A program made the translations under genes and the position numbers. From assembly GCF_900156545.1 (NCBI RefSeq), contig NZ_FTNW01000002.1:310001-374000 (forward strand): a stretch of DNA of 64,000 nt, in the 5' to 3' direction. Under the pieces are notes generated by a model. That model saw nothing but the letters and a program-made list of their open reading frames with translations. It searched no databases and had not been told where the DNA came from. Below are positions 1-7,877 of this stretch, one piece after another (position 1 is the first letter of the stretch; each line of letters opens with the position of its first letter). Origin of the DNA: Aquipseudomonas alcaligenes. GTDB taxonomy: Bacteria; Pseudomonadota; Gammaproteobacteria; Pseudomonadales; Pseudomonadaceae.

Positions 1-321
1 CAGCTCGGCGACAAAAGGCGGATCGCCCGGCTCCGCGCCACCGCCCTGCTGCAGCCAGTCGACGAACGCCTCGCCTATCTGCAGAAAGTAGGGCGTGGCG
101 CTGCGTTGCTCGCAGAGAAAAGCCCGCACCAGCCGGTGCCGGCGCGGCTCGCCGAGAATCCGGCAGAGCACCGGAAAACCGCTGGTGATGAAGCCGTCGA
201 GGTTGTTGAAGAACAGTTCCTCGTACACCGCCATGCGCGCCGCGGGGATGCCCGGCAACAGCGGCGTGGCCTGCGGGTCGCGGATGCGCGCGGCAAAGAG
301 CGCCTGATCACGTTCGCTCAT
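1..321 (-). CDS. DUF2063 (BufC/HvfC-type) partner protein, 3' end outside window
   Basis: The N-terminal 107 codons are present and the gene runs off the left edge. The protein opens [16 protein letters not shown] and continues with a [13 protein letters not shown] segment, which is the typical start of DUF2063 proteins (helical N-terminal domain with an aromatic F/YxxNNLDGF core). The ATG overlaps the TGA of the upstream MNIO gene (ATGA, 4 bp), so the two are translationally coupled. In characterised systems this family is the partner (precursor recognition) subunit of the MNIO enzyme that modifies Cys residues of the BufA/HvfA peptide. No catalytic role can be read from the visible part. 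Confidence 0.85.
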   Translation of the reverse strand, partial: MSERDQALFAARIRDPQATPLLPGIPAARMAVYEELFFNNLDGFITSGFPVLCRILGEPRRHRLVRAFLCEQRSATPYFLQIGEAFVDWLQQGGGAEPGDPPFVAEL

Positions 322-1145
322 CGCGGCGCCTCCTGCTGCAGCGCGCGGATGTGCGCCACCTCGGCGTACAGCTCGGCCAGCGGCGGAAAGTTGAAGTCGC
401 GCTCCAGCAGGGTCGGACGCACGCCATGCACCGCGTAGGCGTGTGCCAGCAGCGCCCAGACCGGGTCGTCCACCGGCGCGCCGTGGGTGTCGATCTTCAG
501 GTCGGCCGCCTGGTCCAGGTGCCCGGCCACATGCAGATAGGCGATGCGCGCGCCGGGCATCGCCGCGATATAGGCGTACGGGTCGAAGCCGAAGTTATGG
601 GCATTGACCTGCACATTGTTGACGTCCAGCAGCAGCTGGCAGTCGGCCTCTGCCAGCACGGCGCGGACGAAATCCACCTCGTCCAGCTCGCCGGGCAGGC
701 GCGCATAGGCCGAGACGTTCTCGATGATCAGCGGCCGCTCCAGCACGTCTTCGACCTGGCGGATGCGCGCGGCCACCCGGCGCACCGCCTCAAAGCTGAA
801 GGGCAGCGGCATCAGATCGTACAACTGGCCGTCGTCGGCACAGGCCGACAGATGCTCGCTGTAGCCACGGATACCGTGCTCGTCGAGAAACGCCTTGATC
901 GCGCGCAGCAGCTCAAGGTCCAGCGGCGCGTAGCCGCCCAGGTTGAGGGACAGGCCATGGCAGAGGAACGGCACGCGCTCGGTCAGCGCACGCAGCTGGC
1001 GGCCGAAACGACCGCCAACGCCGATCCAGTTCTCCGGGGCGATTTCGAGAAAGTCCACCGCACCCAGGGCGCTGTCCTGCAGCGCCCCGAGCAGGCCGCG
1101 ACGCAGGCCCAGGCCCGCGCCGCTGACGAAGTTGCCGTTGGCCAT
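318..1145 (-). CDS. bufB: MNIO-family multinuclear non-heme iron oxidase (DUF692, BufB/HvfB-type)
   Basis: A 275-residue TIM-barrel DUF692 protein of full family length. Expected metal ligands are visible in order: EIAPENW, the His in [11 protein letters not shown], the Glu-His of YSEHLSA, the Glu-Asn of [23 protein letters not shown], the His pair of YLHVAGH, Asp-His in IDTHGAP, and the Glu of [10 protein letters not shown]. Known members convert Cys of a small precursor into an oxazolone-thioamide or thiooxazole that binds copper. It starts 12 bp after the precursor gene and overlaps the DUF2063 gene by 4 bp. The family is certain; the exact product chemistry is inferred from the EGKCG motifs of the neighbouring precursor. 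Confidence 0.92.
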   Translation of the reverse strand: MANGNFVSGAGLGLRRGLLGALQDSALGAVDFLEIAPENWIGVGGRFGRQLRALTERVPFLCHGLSLNLGGYAPLDLELLRAIKAFLDEHGIRGYSEHLSACADDGQLYDLMPLPFSFEAVRRVAARIRQVEDVLERPLIIENVSAYARLPGELDEVDFVRAVLAEADCQLLLDVNNVQVNAHNFGFDPYAYIAAMPGARIAYLHVAGHLDQAADLKIDTHGAPVDDPVWALLAHAYAVHGVRPTLLERDFNFPPLAELYAEVAHIRALQQEAPR

Positions 1146-1157
1146 GTCCCGACGCCC

Positions 1158-1496
1158 TTACTCGGCCTTGTCGCCGCCACACTTGCCTTCATGGCCGGCC
1201 TTGGCTTCCTCGCCGCAGCTGCCTTCTTTAGCCGCCTTGTCGCCGCCGCACTTGCCCTCGCCGCATTTGCCTTCCTTGCTTGCCTTGTCGCCGCCGCACT
1301 TACCTTCCTCGGCCTTCATGTCGCCGCCACACTTGCCCTCGCCGCAGGCGCCTTCATGGCCCTTCTCGTGGGCCGCCAGGCTGTAGCCGCTGGAGAGTTC
1401 CTGGCTGGCGAAAGGATTGCCGCCGGCCTGGGCGACGAAGGTGGAGCCGAGCAGGGCCGCGCCCAGGGTGATGGCGATGGTATTGCGCTGTTTCAT
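1158..1496 (-). CDS. bufA: Cys-rich RiPP precursor of the bufferin/HvfA type (copper-binding)
   Basis: A 112-residue exported peptide. An N-terminal signal sequence (basic MKQR, then a hydrophobic stretch to VAQA near residue 24) is followed by a Lys/Glu/Gly-rich, low-complexity tail. All seven cysteines (C51, C56, C67, C78, C83, C94, C106) lie in EGxCG motifs: five EGKCG, one EGACG and one EGSCG. EGKCG is the motif modified by MNIO/DUF2063 pairs in HvfA-type copper-binding RiPPs. A GGAG ribosome site precedes the ATG. The periplasmic copper-sequestering role is family knowledge; the number of modified Cys here is unknown. The seven motifs make it a repeat-rich variant. Confidence 0.88.
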   Translation of the reverse strand: MKQRNTIAITLGAALLGSTFVAQAGGNPFASQELSSGYSLAAHEKGHEGACGEGKCGGDMKAEEGKCGGDKASKEGKCGEGKCGGDKAAKEGSCGEEAKAGHEGKCGGDKAE

Positions 1497-1551
1497 GGAA
1501 TGTCTCCGTCAGAAAAAAGTGCGAGGGGCCGATCGGCCGCCTTCATCACAC

Positions 1552-1579
1552 TAGACGGAGCAACATCCTGCGCATTACA
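1552..1579 (-). promoter_or_regulatory. Candidate ECF-sigma promoter upstream of bufA
   Basis: Read on the minus strand, TGTAAT (1579-1574) and CGTCTA (1557-1552) are separated by exactly 16 bp and lie about 56 bp upstream of the bufA ATG. A GTAA-type -35 with a CGT-type -10 is the layout of ECF sigma promoters, and bufferin operons in other bacteria are under ECF sigma/anti-sigma control. No sigma gene for it lies in the window, so this is a motif-level guess. Confidence 0.3.
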
Positions 1580-1612
1580 GGCGCAGCAAAAAAAATTTCG
1601 CCAAGCACAGCC

Positions 1613-3211
1613 TTACTGCCGGCGCGGCCACATCAGGCTGAAACGCGCGCCCCCCAGGTAGGTGCCACGCCCGACGTAGGCACGCCCGCCGTGCCAGTAG
1701 ATGATCCGCCGCACGATGGACAGCCCCAGGCCGTGACCGCCGGAGGCCCGCGTGCGGCTGTCGTCCAGGCGCAGGAACGGTGTGAACACCCGCTCCCAGG
1801 CCTCTTCCGGCACGCCCGGGCCATCGTCCTCGATGTCGATCCAGCAGCGCTCGGGATCGATCCGGTAGGTGACCCGCACACGTGACTCGGCGTGGCGCAT
1901 GGCGTTGCTCACCAGGTTCTGCAGGGCGCGGTGCAGGTAGCGCGGCTCGGCATCCACCTGCGCCGTGTCGTCCGGCCCATCCTGGCAGGGGCCACGCTCG
2001 ACACGAACGGCCGCGCGCAGCGGCGCCAGCTCGCCGATCACCTGCTCGATCAGCGCACTCAGGTCCACCCGCTGGAAGTTCAGCTCGGGCGAGCCCTGCT
2101 CCAGGCGGGCGTAGACCAGCATCTCGTCGACCAGCTTGTCGAGGTCTTGGATATCGCCATCCATGCCCTCCAGGTATTTGCGCCGGGCCTGGTCGGTCTC
2201 GGCGTCGGCGATCATCTCCAGGCCGAAGCGCAGGCGCGCCACCGGGGTGCGCAACTCGTGGGACACCGCCCGCACCATCTCGCGCTGCACGCCGACCAGG
2301 CGCTGCAACTGCTCGGCCATGGCGTTGAAGGTGCTGGCCAGACGTCCCACCGAGTCGGCACCCTGGGTCGGCGCGCGCGCCTCGAAGCGCCCGCTGGCCA
2401 GCTGCGTGGCGGCGTTTTCCAGGCCCTGCAGGCGGCGCTCCAGGCGCCGCACCAGCAGATAGAGGATCATCCCCGTAAGCGTCAGCCCCAGCGCGCCGAT
2501 CAGCACCAGCAACTCCGTGGGGTAGGGATTCATCTGGTAGATTGGGCCGACTTCCAGCACCCAGGGCGTATTGACCATGCCGGCGATCACCCGGATCGAG
2601 TTGCCGTCCTTGCCCAGCGCCATCACCGTGTCGCCCTCGTCCACCCGGCGCTGCTGATCCTCATCCAGATCAACCTTCTCCAGCGTGACCAGGCGCAGGT
2701 CGAAGCCGAACCCCTTCTCCTCCTTCAACGCCGCCAGGCGCCTGGGTTGCTCGGCGATAGGCTGGCGCACCAGCTCGTCCATCAGCAGGTAGACGGTGGC
2801 ACGCGCCAACTGCTCGCTGATCTGCTCGATCTCGGCGGTCAGCACCAACTGCTCGTCGGCACTGACCAGCGCGTATACCCGCGCCTCGTGCGGCGCGCTC
2901 TGTTCCACCAGCACCTGCCCATTGAGCAGGCGCGCACGCGCACGCCCATCCAGCGGGTCGGAGCCCAGCGTGCGCAACTCCAGGGGTACGCCGAGCAGAC
3001 GGCTCCAGGTCACCAGGGCACGGCGCCGGTCGACATCGTCCATCGGTTGCAGGCTGTCCGCCATCAGGCGGAAGGTGCCGCGTGCCAGCTGCTCGCGGTA
3101 CTGGTCGCTGCGCACCTCGTTGGTCAGCTGCAGGGCGCTGACGCCAAGCAGCGCCACCAGCACCAGCGCGGCGATGATGCCGCCATAGATGCGCAGGAAG
3201 ATGGTGTTCAT
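1613..3211 (-). CDS. rstB: RstB/EnvZ-like membrane sensor histidine kinase
   Basis: A 532-residue inner-membrane kinase: N-terminal transmembrane helix (about 8-28), a periplasmic sensor region of roughly 210 residues, a second helix (about 235-255, LIGALGLTLTGMILYLLV), HAMP, then HisKA with the phospho-acceptor in AVSHELRTPVARLRF and a HATPase_c domain with N box (QNLVSNAMRHA), IEDDGPGV and GGHGLGLSIV. Its ATG overlaps the stop of the upstream response regulator (ATGA), so the pair is coupled. The position next to nrdA matches the RstAB-like pair of Pseudomonas aeruginosa (PA1158/PA1157). The stimulus cannot be read from the sequence. Confidence 0.88.
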   Translation of the reverse strand: MNTIFLRIYGGIIAALVLVALLGVSALQLTNEVRSDQYREQLARGTFRLMADSLQPMDDVDRRRALVTWSRLLGVPLELRTLGSDPLDGRARARLLNGQVLVEQSAPHEARVYALVSADEQLVLTAEIEQISEQLARATVYLLMDELVRQPIAEQPRRLAALKEEKGFGFDLRLVTLEKVDLDEDQQRRVDEGDTVMALGKDGNSIRVIAGMVNTPWVLEVGPIYQMNPYPTELLVLIGALGLTLTGMILYLLVRRLERRLQGLENAATQLASGRFEARAPTQGADSVGRLASTFNAMAEQLQRLVGVQREMVRAVSHELRTPVARLRFGLEMIADAETDQARRKYLEGMDGDIQDLDKLVDEMLVYARLEQGSPELNFQRVDLSALIEQVIGELAPLRAAVRVERGPCQDGPDDTAQVDAEPRYLHRALQNLVSNAMRHAESRVRVTYRIDPERCWIDIEDDGPGVPEEAWERVFTPFLRLDDSRTRASGGHGLGLSIVRRIIYWHGGRAYVGRGTYLGGARFSLMWPRRQ

Positions 3212-3927
3212 TGCAGCTCGGCAGCCGCCTCGGCGACGAACAGATAGCCCTTGCTGCGCACCGTCTTGATCAGGCGCGGGTGCATCGGGTCGTCACCGAT
3301 CTTCGGCCGGATGCGCGAGATGCGCACGTCGATGGAGCGGTCCTGGCCGTCATACTCGATGCCGCGCAGTGCGGTGAAGATTTCCTCGCGGGAGAGGATG
3401 CGCCCGGCGTTGGCCGCCAGCAGCCAGAGCAGATCGAACTCGGCGCTGGTCAGCTCGACACCGGCACCACGCAGCCAGGCCTCGCGCATCGCGCTGTCGA
3501 TCACCAGCGGGCCGAACTCCAGGCGCCGCGGGTTCTCCGTCGGCGCTTCGCCGCCCTCGCTGCGCCGCAACAGGGCACGGATGCGCGCCAGCAGCACACG
3601 CGGGCGCACCGGCTTGCACACATAATCGTCGGCGCCCATTTCCAGGCCGAGCACCTCGTCCATGTCGTCCGTGCGCGCCGTGAGCATCAGGATCGGTCCG
3701 GCGAACTGGCCGCGTACCTTGCGGCAGATGGACAGCCCATCCTCGCCCGGCAACATCAGGTCGAGCACCACCAGGTCCGGCTGCTCCTTGAGGATACGCG
3801 CCGCGGCACGGCCACCATCGGACTCGATGTCCACCTGCAGGCCGTTGCTCTGCAGGTACTCCTGGGTCAGCTCCGCCAACCGCTGGTCGTCCTCGACGAT
3901 CAGGATCCGCCAGGCCTCTTGCTCCAC
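3208..3927 (-). CDS. rstA: RstA/OmpR-like response regulator
   Basis: A 239-residue OmpR-family regulator. The receiver domain has the acidic pair in LIVEDDQR, the phospho-acceptor Asp in LVVLDLMLPGEDG, and the Thr and Lys switch residues in MLTARTD and VCKPVRP. The C-terminal winged helix contains LTSAEFDLLWLLAANAGR and DVRISRIRPKIGDDP with a terminal TVRSKGYLF. The GTG at 3927 is chosen because GGAG lies 8 nt upstream and the protein then begins VEQEAWRILIVEDD, the family norm; longer in-frame starts add unrelated residues. It is transcribed divergently from nrdA across an approximately 670-bp gap. Confidence 0.9.
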   Translation of the reverse strand: MEQEAWRILIVEDDQRLAELTQEYLQSNGLQVDIESDGGRAAARILKEQPDLVVLDLMLPGEDGLSICRKVRGQFAGPILMLTARTDDMDEVLGLEMGADDYVCKPVRPRVLLARIRALLRRSEGGEAPTENPRRLEFGPLVIDSAMREAWLRGAGVELTSAEFDLLWLLAANAGRILSREEIFTALRGIEYDGQDRSIDVRISRIRPKIGDDPMHPRLIKTVRSKGYLFVAEAAAELQ

Positions 3928-4004
3928 GACTTCTTCTCCAGCGCCAACACCATTAGTGGCGGCATTGTAACAACCGCGACCGGTTAGCACAGCGCATGCC
4001 AGAA

Positions 4005-4020
4005 ACACTACATATTGTGT
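4005..4020. promoter_or_regulatory. NrdR-box-like palindrome upstream of rstA
   Basis: The 16-mer ACACTACATATTGTGT fits the NrdR consensus acaCwAtATaTwGtgt at all but one position, and better than either box at nrdA. It lies 78 bp upstream of the rstA start and about 180 bp from the tandem boxes. It could serve the rstAB pair or act as a distal nrdA site; a self-operator for RstA cannot be excluded. Confidence 0.45.
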
Positions 4021-4151
4021 TAGGGTCGATAAGGTTTCAGAGCGTGTCGCAACCTGAGAAAAGCATGACTCAGTGGCGACGAACGGTAGAAGCCAGGGTT
4101 AACGGGGCTTGCCGCACAAACCACCGAAACGACCCACAATTCACCCACAAG

Positions 4152-4160
4152 TTATCCACA
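4152..4160 (+). promoter_or_regulatory. Perfect DnaA box upstream of nrdA promoter
   Basis: TTATCCACA is an exact match to the DnaA box consensus TTATNCACA. It lies 21 bp upstream of the proposed -35 of nrdA, with related CCCACAA strings just before it (4133-4150). DnaA boxes in ribonucleotide reductase promoters are known from E. coli nrdAB, so the placement is functionally plausible. Confidence 0.6.
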
Positions 4161-4181
4161 GCAGGCGCCTTCTCGGCTCCC

Positions 4182-4210
4182 TTGCAAAGCCCCCGATAGC
4201 GCATTATCTT
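4182..4210 (+). promoter_or_regulatory. Candidate sigma70 promoter of nrdA
   Basis: TTGCAA (4182-4187) and TATCTT (4205-4210) are separated by 17 bp. The -10 lies inside the first NrdR box, which is the usual repression geometry. Transcription would start near 4217 and leave a leader of about 380 nt before the nrdA ATG. Confidence 0.55.
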
Positions 4211-4245
4211 GTATCCCCATCGCGCCTCACCCCAATATCTAGTGG
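4199..4245 (+). promoter_or_regulatory. Tandem NrdR boxes controlling nrdA
   Basis: Two imperfect 16-bp palindromes occupy 4199-4214 (core CATTATCTTGTAT) and 4230-4245 (core CAATATCTAGTGG). They start exactly 31 bp apart, three helical turns, which is the diagnostic spacing of NrdR operator pairs. Box 1 covers the -10 and box 2 lies just downstream of the expected start. NrdR represses ribonucleotide reductase genes when bound to ATP/dATP. The nrdR gene itself is not in the window. Confidence 0.75.
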
Positions 4246-4595
4246 GTAGAACGAGGCCAGGGACACTAAGAATAAAGAATGCAGAGGGGCCCGATCCACG
4301 CGCTACCGTTAGCATTTACGCCCAGCCGCCAACCGTGCGGCCGGCCTAGCACGGACCGCGTAGAACACTCCCCCGCATTCACCAAACGACCGCGAAGTCG
4401 CGCCGCGTCGATCACTACAGGTTGTGGTCACGCCAAACGCCTTCAGCCGTGGTCTGCAGCCAGGACGGCCCCGCGTCACCCTGTACTGCCGCAGTTTCTC
4501 GATGCCTGGCCGGACGCCGGATATCGCGATGTTTTATCAAGGGAATGAACACAAGACACCTGGCGTGTCCAAACCAATTAGAAGTGGAGAACCTC
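4246..4595 (+). other. Long nrdA leader, no gene seen
   Basis: About 350 bp between the NrdR operator and the nrdA ATG. Reading frames continue upstream from nrdA in the same frame but lack ribosome sites and family similarity, so I treat the stretch as untranslated leader. No obvious riboswitch, terminator or leader peptide was recognised. Confidence 0.5.
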
Positions 4596-7478
4596 ATGCA
4601 CACCGACACAACTCGCGAGAACCCGCAGGCCGTGGCGCCGCAGGCCGCCGAATCCAGTCAGGATCTGGCCGCCACCGCCCCGGGCCAGCTGCGCGTGATC
4701 AAGCGCAACGGCACCGTCGTCCCCTACACCGACGACAAGATCACCGTGGCCATCACCAAGGCGTTCCTCGCAGTTGAAGGCGGCACTGCCGCTGCCTCGT
4801 CGCGTATCCATGAAACCGTCGCGCGCCTGACCGAGCAGGTCACCGCCACCTTCAAGCGCCGCATGCCGTCCGGCGGCACCATCCACATCGAAGAGATCCA
4901 GGACCAGGTCGAACTGGCCCTGATGCGCGCCGGCGAGCAGAAAGTCGCCCGCGACTACGTGATCTACCGTGAATCCCGCGCCCAGGCGCGCAAGAGCGGC
5001 GCCGCCGACGTGGCCCAGCCGCACCCGAGCATCCGCGTGACCCGCGCCGACGGCAGTGTGCAGCCGCTGGACATGGGCCGCCTGCAGACCATCATCCGCG
5101 AAGCCTGCGAAGGCCTGGCCGAAGTCGACGGCGCGCTGATCGAGTCCGAGACCCTGAAGAACCTGTACGACGGCGTGGCCGAGAAGGACGTCAACACCGC
5201 CCTGGTGATGACCGCCCGCACCCTGGTCGAGCGCGAGCCGAACTACTCCTACGTCACCGCCCGCCTGCTGATGGACAACATCCGCGCCGAAGCCCTGGGC
5301 TTCCTCGGCATCGCCAGCAGCGCCACCCACCACGAGATGGTCGACCTCTACGCCAAGGCCCTGCCGGCCTATGTCGAGAAGGGCGTGGAGTTCGAGCTGC
5401 TCGATCCCAAGCTCAAGGACTACGACCTGGCCAAGCTGGGCGCCGCGCTAAACCACGAGCGCGACCAGCAGTTCACCTACCTCGGCCTGCAGACCCTGTA
5501 CGACCGCTACTTCATCCACAAGGACGGTATCCGCTTCGAACTGCCGCAGGTGTTCTTCATGCGCGTGGCCATGGGCCTGGCCATCGAAGAGCCGAAGAAC
5601 CGTGAAGAACGCGCCATCGAGTTCTACAACCTGCTGTCCTCGTTCGACTACATGGCGTCGACCCCGACCCTGTTCAACGCCGGCACCCTGCGTCCGCAGC
5701 TGTCCTCCTGCTACCTGACCACCGTGCCGGACGACCTGTCGGGCATCTACGGCGCCATCCACGACAACGCCATGCTGTCGAAATTCGCCGGCGGCCTGGG
5801 CAACGACTGGACCCCGGTGCGCGCGCTGGGCTCCTACATCAAGGGCACCAACGGCAAGAGCCAGGGCGTCGTGCCCTTCCTCAAAGTGGTCAACGACACC
5901 GCCGTGGCCGTGAACCAGGGCGGCAAGCGCAAGGGCGCCGTGTGCGCCTACCTGGAAACCTGGCACCTGGACATCGAGGAATTCCTCGAGCTGCGCAAGA
6001 ACACCGGTGACGACCGCCGCCGCACCCACGACATGAACACCGCGAACTGGATTCCCGACCTGTTCATGAAGCGCGTGTTCGACGATGGCCAGTGGACCCT
6101 GTTCAGCCCGTCCGAAGTACCGGACCTGCACGACCTGACCGGCAAGGCCTTCGAAGAGCGCTACGAGTACTACGAAGCCCTGGCTGGCTACGGCAAGATC
6201 AAGGTCTACAAGACCATTGCCGCCAAGGACCTGTGGCGCAAGATGCTGTCCATGCTGTTCGAAACCGGCCACCCGTGGCTGACCTTCAAGGACCCGTGCA
6301 ACCTGCGCAGCCCGCAGCAGCACGTGGGCGTGGTACACAGCTCCAACCTGTGCACCGAGATCACCCTGAACACCAACAAGGACGAGATCGCCGTCTGCAA
6401 CCTGGGCTCGATCAACCTGGTCAACCACATCGTCGACGGCAAGCTGGACACCGAGAAGCTCGGCCGCACCGTGAAGACCGCCGTGCGCATGCTCGATAAC
6501 GTCATCGACATCAACTACTACAGCGTGCCGCAGGCGAAGAACTCCAACCTCAAGCACCGTCCGGTCGGCCTCGGCCTGATGGGCTTCCAGGACGCCCTGT
6601 ACCTGCAGCACATCGCCTACGGCTCCGACGCGGCCATCGAGTTCGCCGACAAGTCCATGGAAGCGATCAGCTACTACGCCATCCAGGCCTCCTGTGACCT
6701 GGCCGACGAGCGCGGCAGCTACAGCACCTTCGAAGGCTCGCTGTGGTCCAAGGGCATCCTGCCGCTGGACTCCCAACAGATCCTGATCGAGGCCCGTGGC
6801 CAGAAGTACATCGACGTCGACCTGTCCGAGTCGCTGGACTGGGCGCCGATCCGCGAGCGCGTGAAGAAGGGCATCCGCAACTCCAACATCATGGCCATCG
6901 CGCCGACCGCGACCATCTCCAACATCATTGGCGTGTCGCAGTCCATCGAGCCGACCTACCAGAACCTGTACGTGAAATCGAACCTCTCCGGCGAATTCAC
7001 CGTGATCAACCCCTACCTGGTACGCGACCTGAAAAACCGCGGCCTGTGGGACAGCGTCATGGTCAACGACCTGAAGTACTACGACGGTTCCGTGCAGCAG
7101 ATCGAGCGCATCCCGCAAGACCTGAAAGACCTGTACGCCACCGCCTTCGAAGTGGAAACCAAGTGGATCGTCGACGCTGCCAGCCGTCGCCAGAAGTGGA
7201 TCGACCAGGCTCAGTCGCTGAACCTGTACATCGCCGGCGCCTCGGGCAAGAAGCTGGACGTGACCTACCGCATGGCCTGGTACCGTGGTCTGAAAACCAC
7301 CTACTACCTCCGCGCCCTGGCCGCCACCAGCACCGAGAAGTCCACCATCAACACCGGCAAGCTCAACGCGGTGTCCAGTGGTGCGATCGACGAAGGCAAC
7401 TTCGCTGCGCCGGCCGGTCCGGCTCCGGTGCCGAAGGCATGCTCCATCGACAACCCCGACTGCGAAGCCTGCCAGTAA
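4596..7478 (+). CDS. nrdA: Ribonucleoside-diphosphate reductase class Ia, alpha (catalytic) subunit
   Basis: A 960-residue large subunit that reduces NDPs to dNDPs with NrdB. Two N-terminal ATP-cones are visible (about 32-125, beginning LRVIKRNGT; about 145-235, beginning IRVTRADGS), the arrangement known from Pseudomonas. The catalytic region has the SSCYLTT cysteine, the NLCTEI radical-site Cys/Glu, the partner Cys in AVCNLGSINL, the PTATISNI motif and the YY dyad (TTYYLRAL) of the radical path. The C-terminal swinging arm ends CSIDNPDCEACQ. The ATG at 4596 is preceded by GGAG at 8 nt; the longer frame upstream has no support. ATP-cone allostery plus NrdR give activity and expression control. 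Confidence 0.97.
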   Translation: MHTDTTRENPQAVAPQAAESSQDLAATAPGQLRVIKRNGTVVPYTDDKITVAITKAFLAVEGGTAAASSRIHETVARLTEQVTATFKRRMPSGGTIHIEEIQDQVELALMRAGEQKVARDYVIYRESRAQARKSGAADVAQPHPSIRVTRADGSVQPLDMGRLQTIIREACEGLAEVDGALIESETLKNLYDGVAEKDVNTALVMTARTLVEREPNYSYVTARLLMDNIRAEALGFLGIASSATHHEMVDLYAKALPAYVEKGVEFELLDPKLKDYDLAKLGAALNHERDQQFTYLGLQTLYDRYFIHKDGIRFELPQVFFMRVAMGLAIEEPKNREERAIEFYNLLSSFDYMASTPTLFNAGTLRPQLSSCYLTTVPDDLSGIYGAIHDNAMLSKFAGGLGNDWTPVRALGSYIKGTNGKSQGVVPFLKVVNDTAVAVNQGGKRKGAVCAYLETWHLDIEEFLELRKNTGDDRRRTHDMNTANWIPDLFMKRVFDDGQWTLFSPSEVPDLHDLTGKAFEERYEYYEALAGYGKIKVYKTIAAKDLWRKMLSMLFETGHPWLTFKDPCNLRSPQQHVGVVHSSNLCTEITLNTNKDEIAVCNLGSINLVNHIVDGKLDTEKLGRTVKTAVRMLDNVIDINYYSVPQAKNSNLKHRPVGLGLMGFQDALYLQHIAYGSDAAIEFADKSMEAISYYAIQASCDLADERGSYSTFEGSLWSKGILPLDSQQILIEARGQKYIDVDLSESLDWAPIRERVKKGIRNSNIMAIAPTATISNIIGVSQSIEPTYQNLYVKSNLSGEFTVINPYLVRDLKNRGLWDSVMVNDLKYYDGSVQQIERIPQDLKDLYATAFEVETKWIVDAASRRQKWIDQAQSLNLYIAGASGKKLDVTYRMAWYRGLKTTYYLRALAATSTEKSTINTGKLNAVSSGAIDEGNFAAPAGPAPVPKACSIDNPDCEACQ

Positions 7479-7660
7479 TGGCAGGCGCGGGAATCTGAGC
7501 GGCGCCCGCGTTGTTGCCCGGCAGCTCCGCCCCCATCACGTGCAACAGCACGCTCAGGGGCTCGAACCTGCCAGGCGCCTAGCGCTCACTCGCTCAGCTT
7601 CGCGCTCACACCGAGTTGCCTGGTAAGAGCAAAACGCCAAAGCAACTCGGACGGCTGTTT

Positions 7661-7693
7661 CCCTCTCCCCCCGGGAGAGGGCTAGGGTGAGGG
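7661..7693 (+). repeat. REP-like inverted repeat between nrdA and nrdB
   Basis: A CCCTCTCCCCCCGGGAGAGGG hairpin followed by CTAGGGTGAGGG. The same repeat family occurs twice at 60111-60202 of this window. It is the main recognisable feature in the 399-bp nrdA-nrdB gap (7479-7877); the rest has no gene. A tcaGGAGaccacc ribosome site precedes nrdB. Confidence 0.7.
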
Positions 7694-7877
7694 ACCCAGG
7701 CCCAGCGCCGAATCCCTCAACGAACACTCCCCTCGCCCGCTCTGCGGGCCTGGGCGCCACCAGTCGGGTGGCACTGTTTGACCCTTGCGCGCTGTACGCA
7801 ACGGAACATAATCAGAATTACTGGACATACATACAGGCCGCCAAGCTACGGCCGTCAGCACCAAGCAGGAGACCACC

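Noticed and set aside
351..1661. A 436-codon plus-strand frame across the copper RiPP genes
   Set aside because: Opposes three well-supported minus-strand genes; composition is His/Gln/Ala-rich shadow sequence.
5448..7118. A 556-codon open frame antisense to nrdA
   Set aside because: Same shadow effect; nrdA on the other strand is fully conserved.
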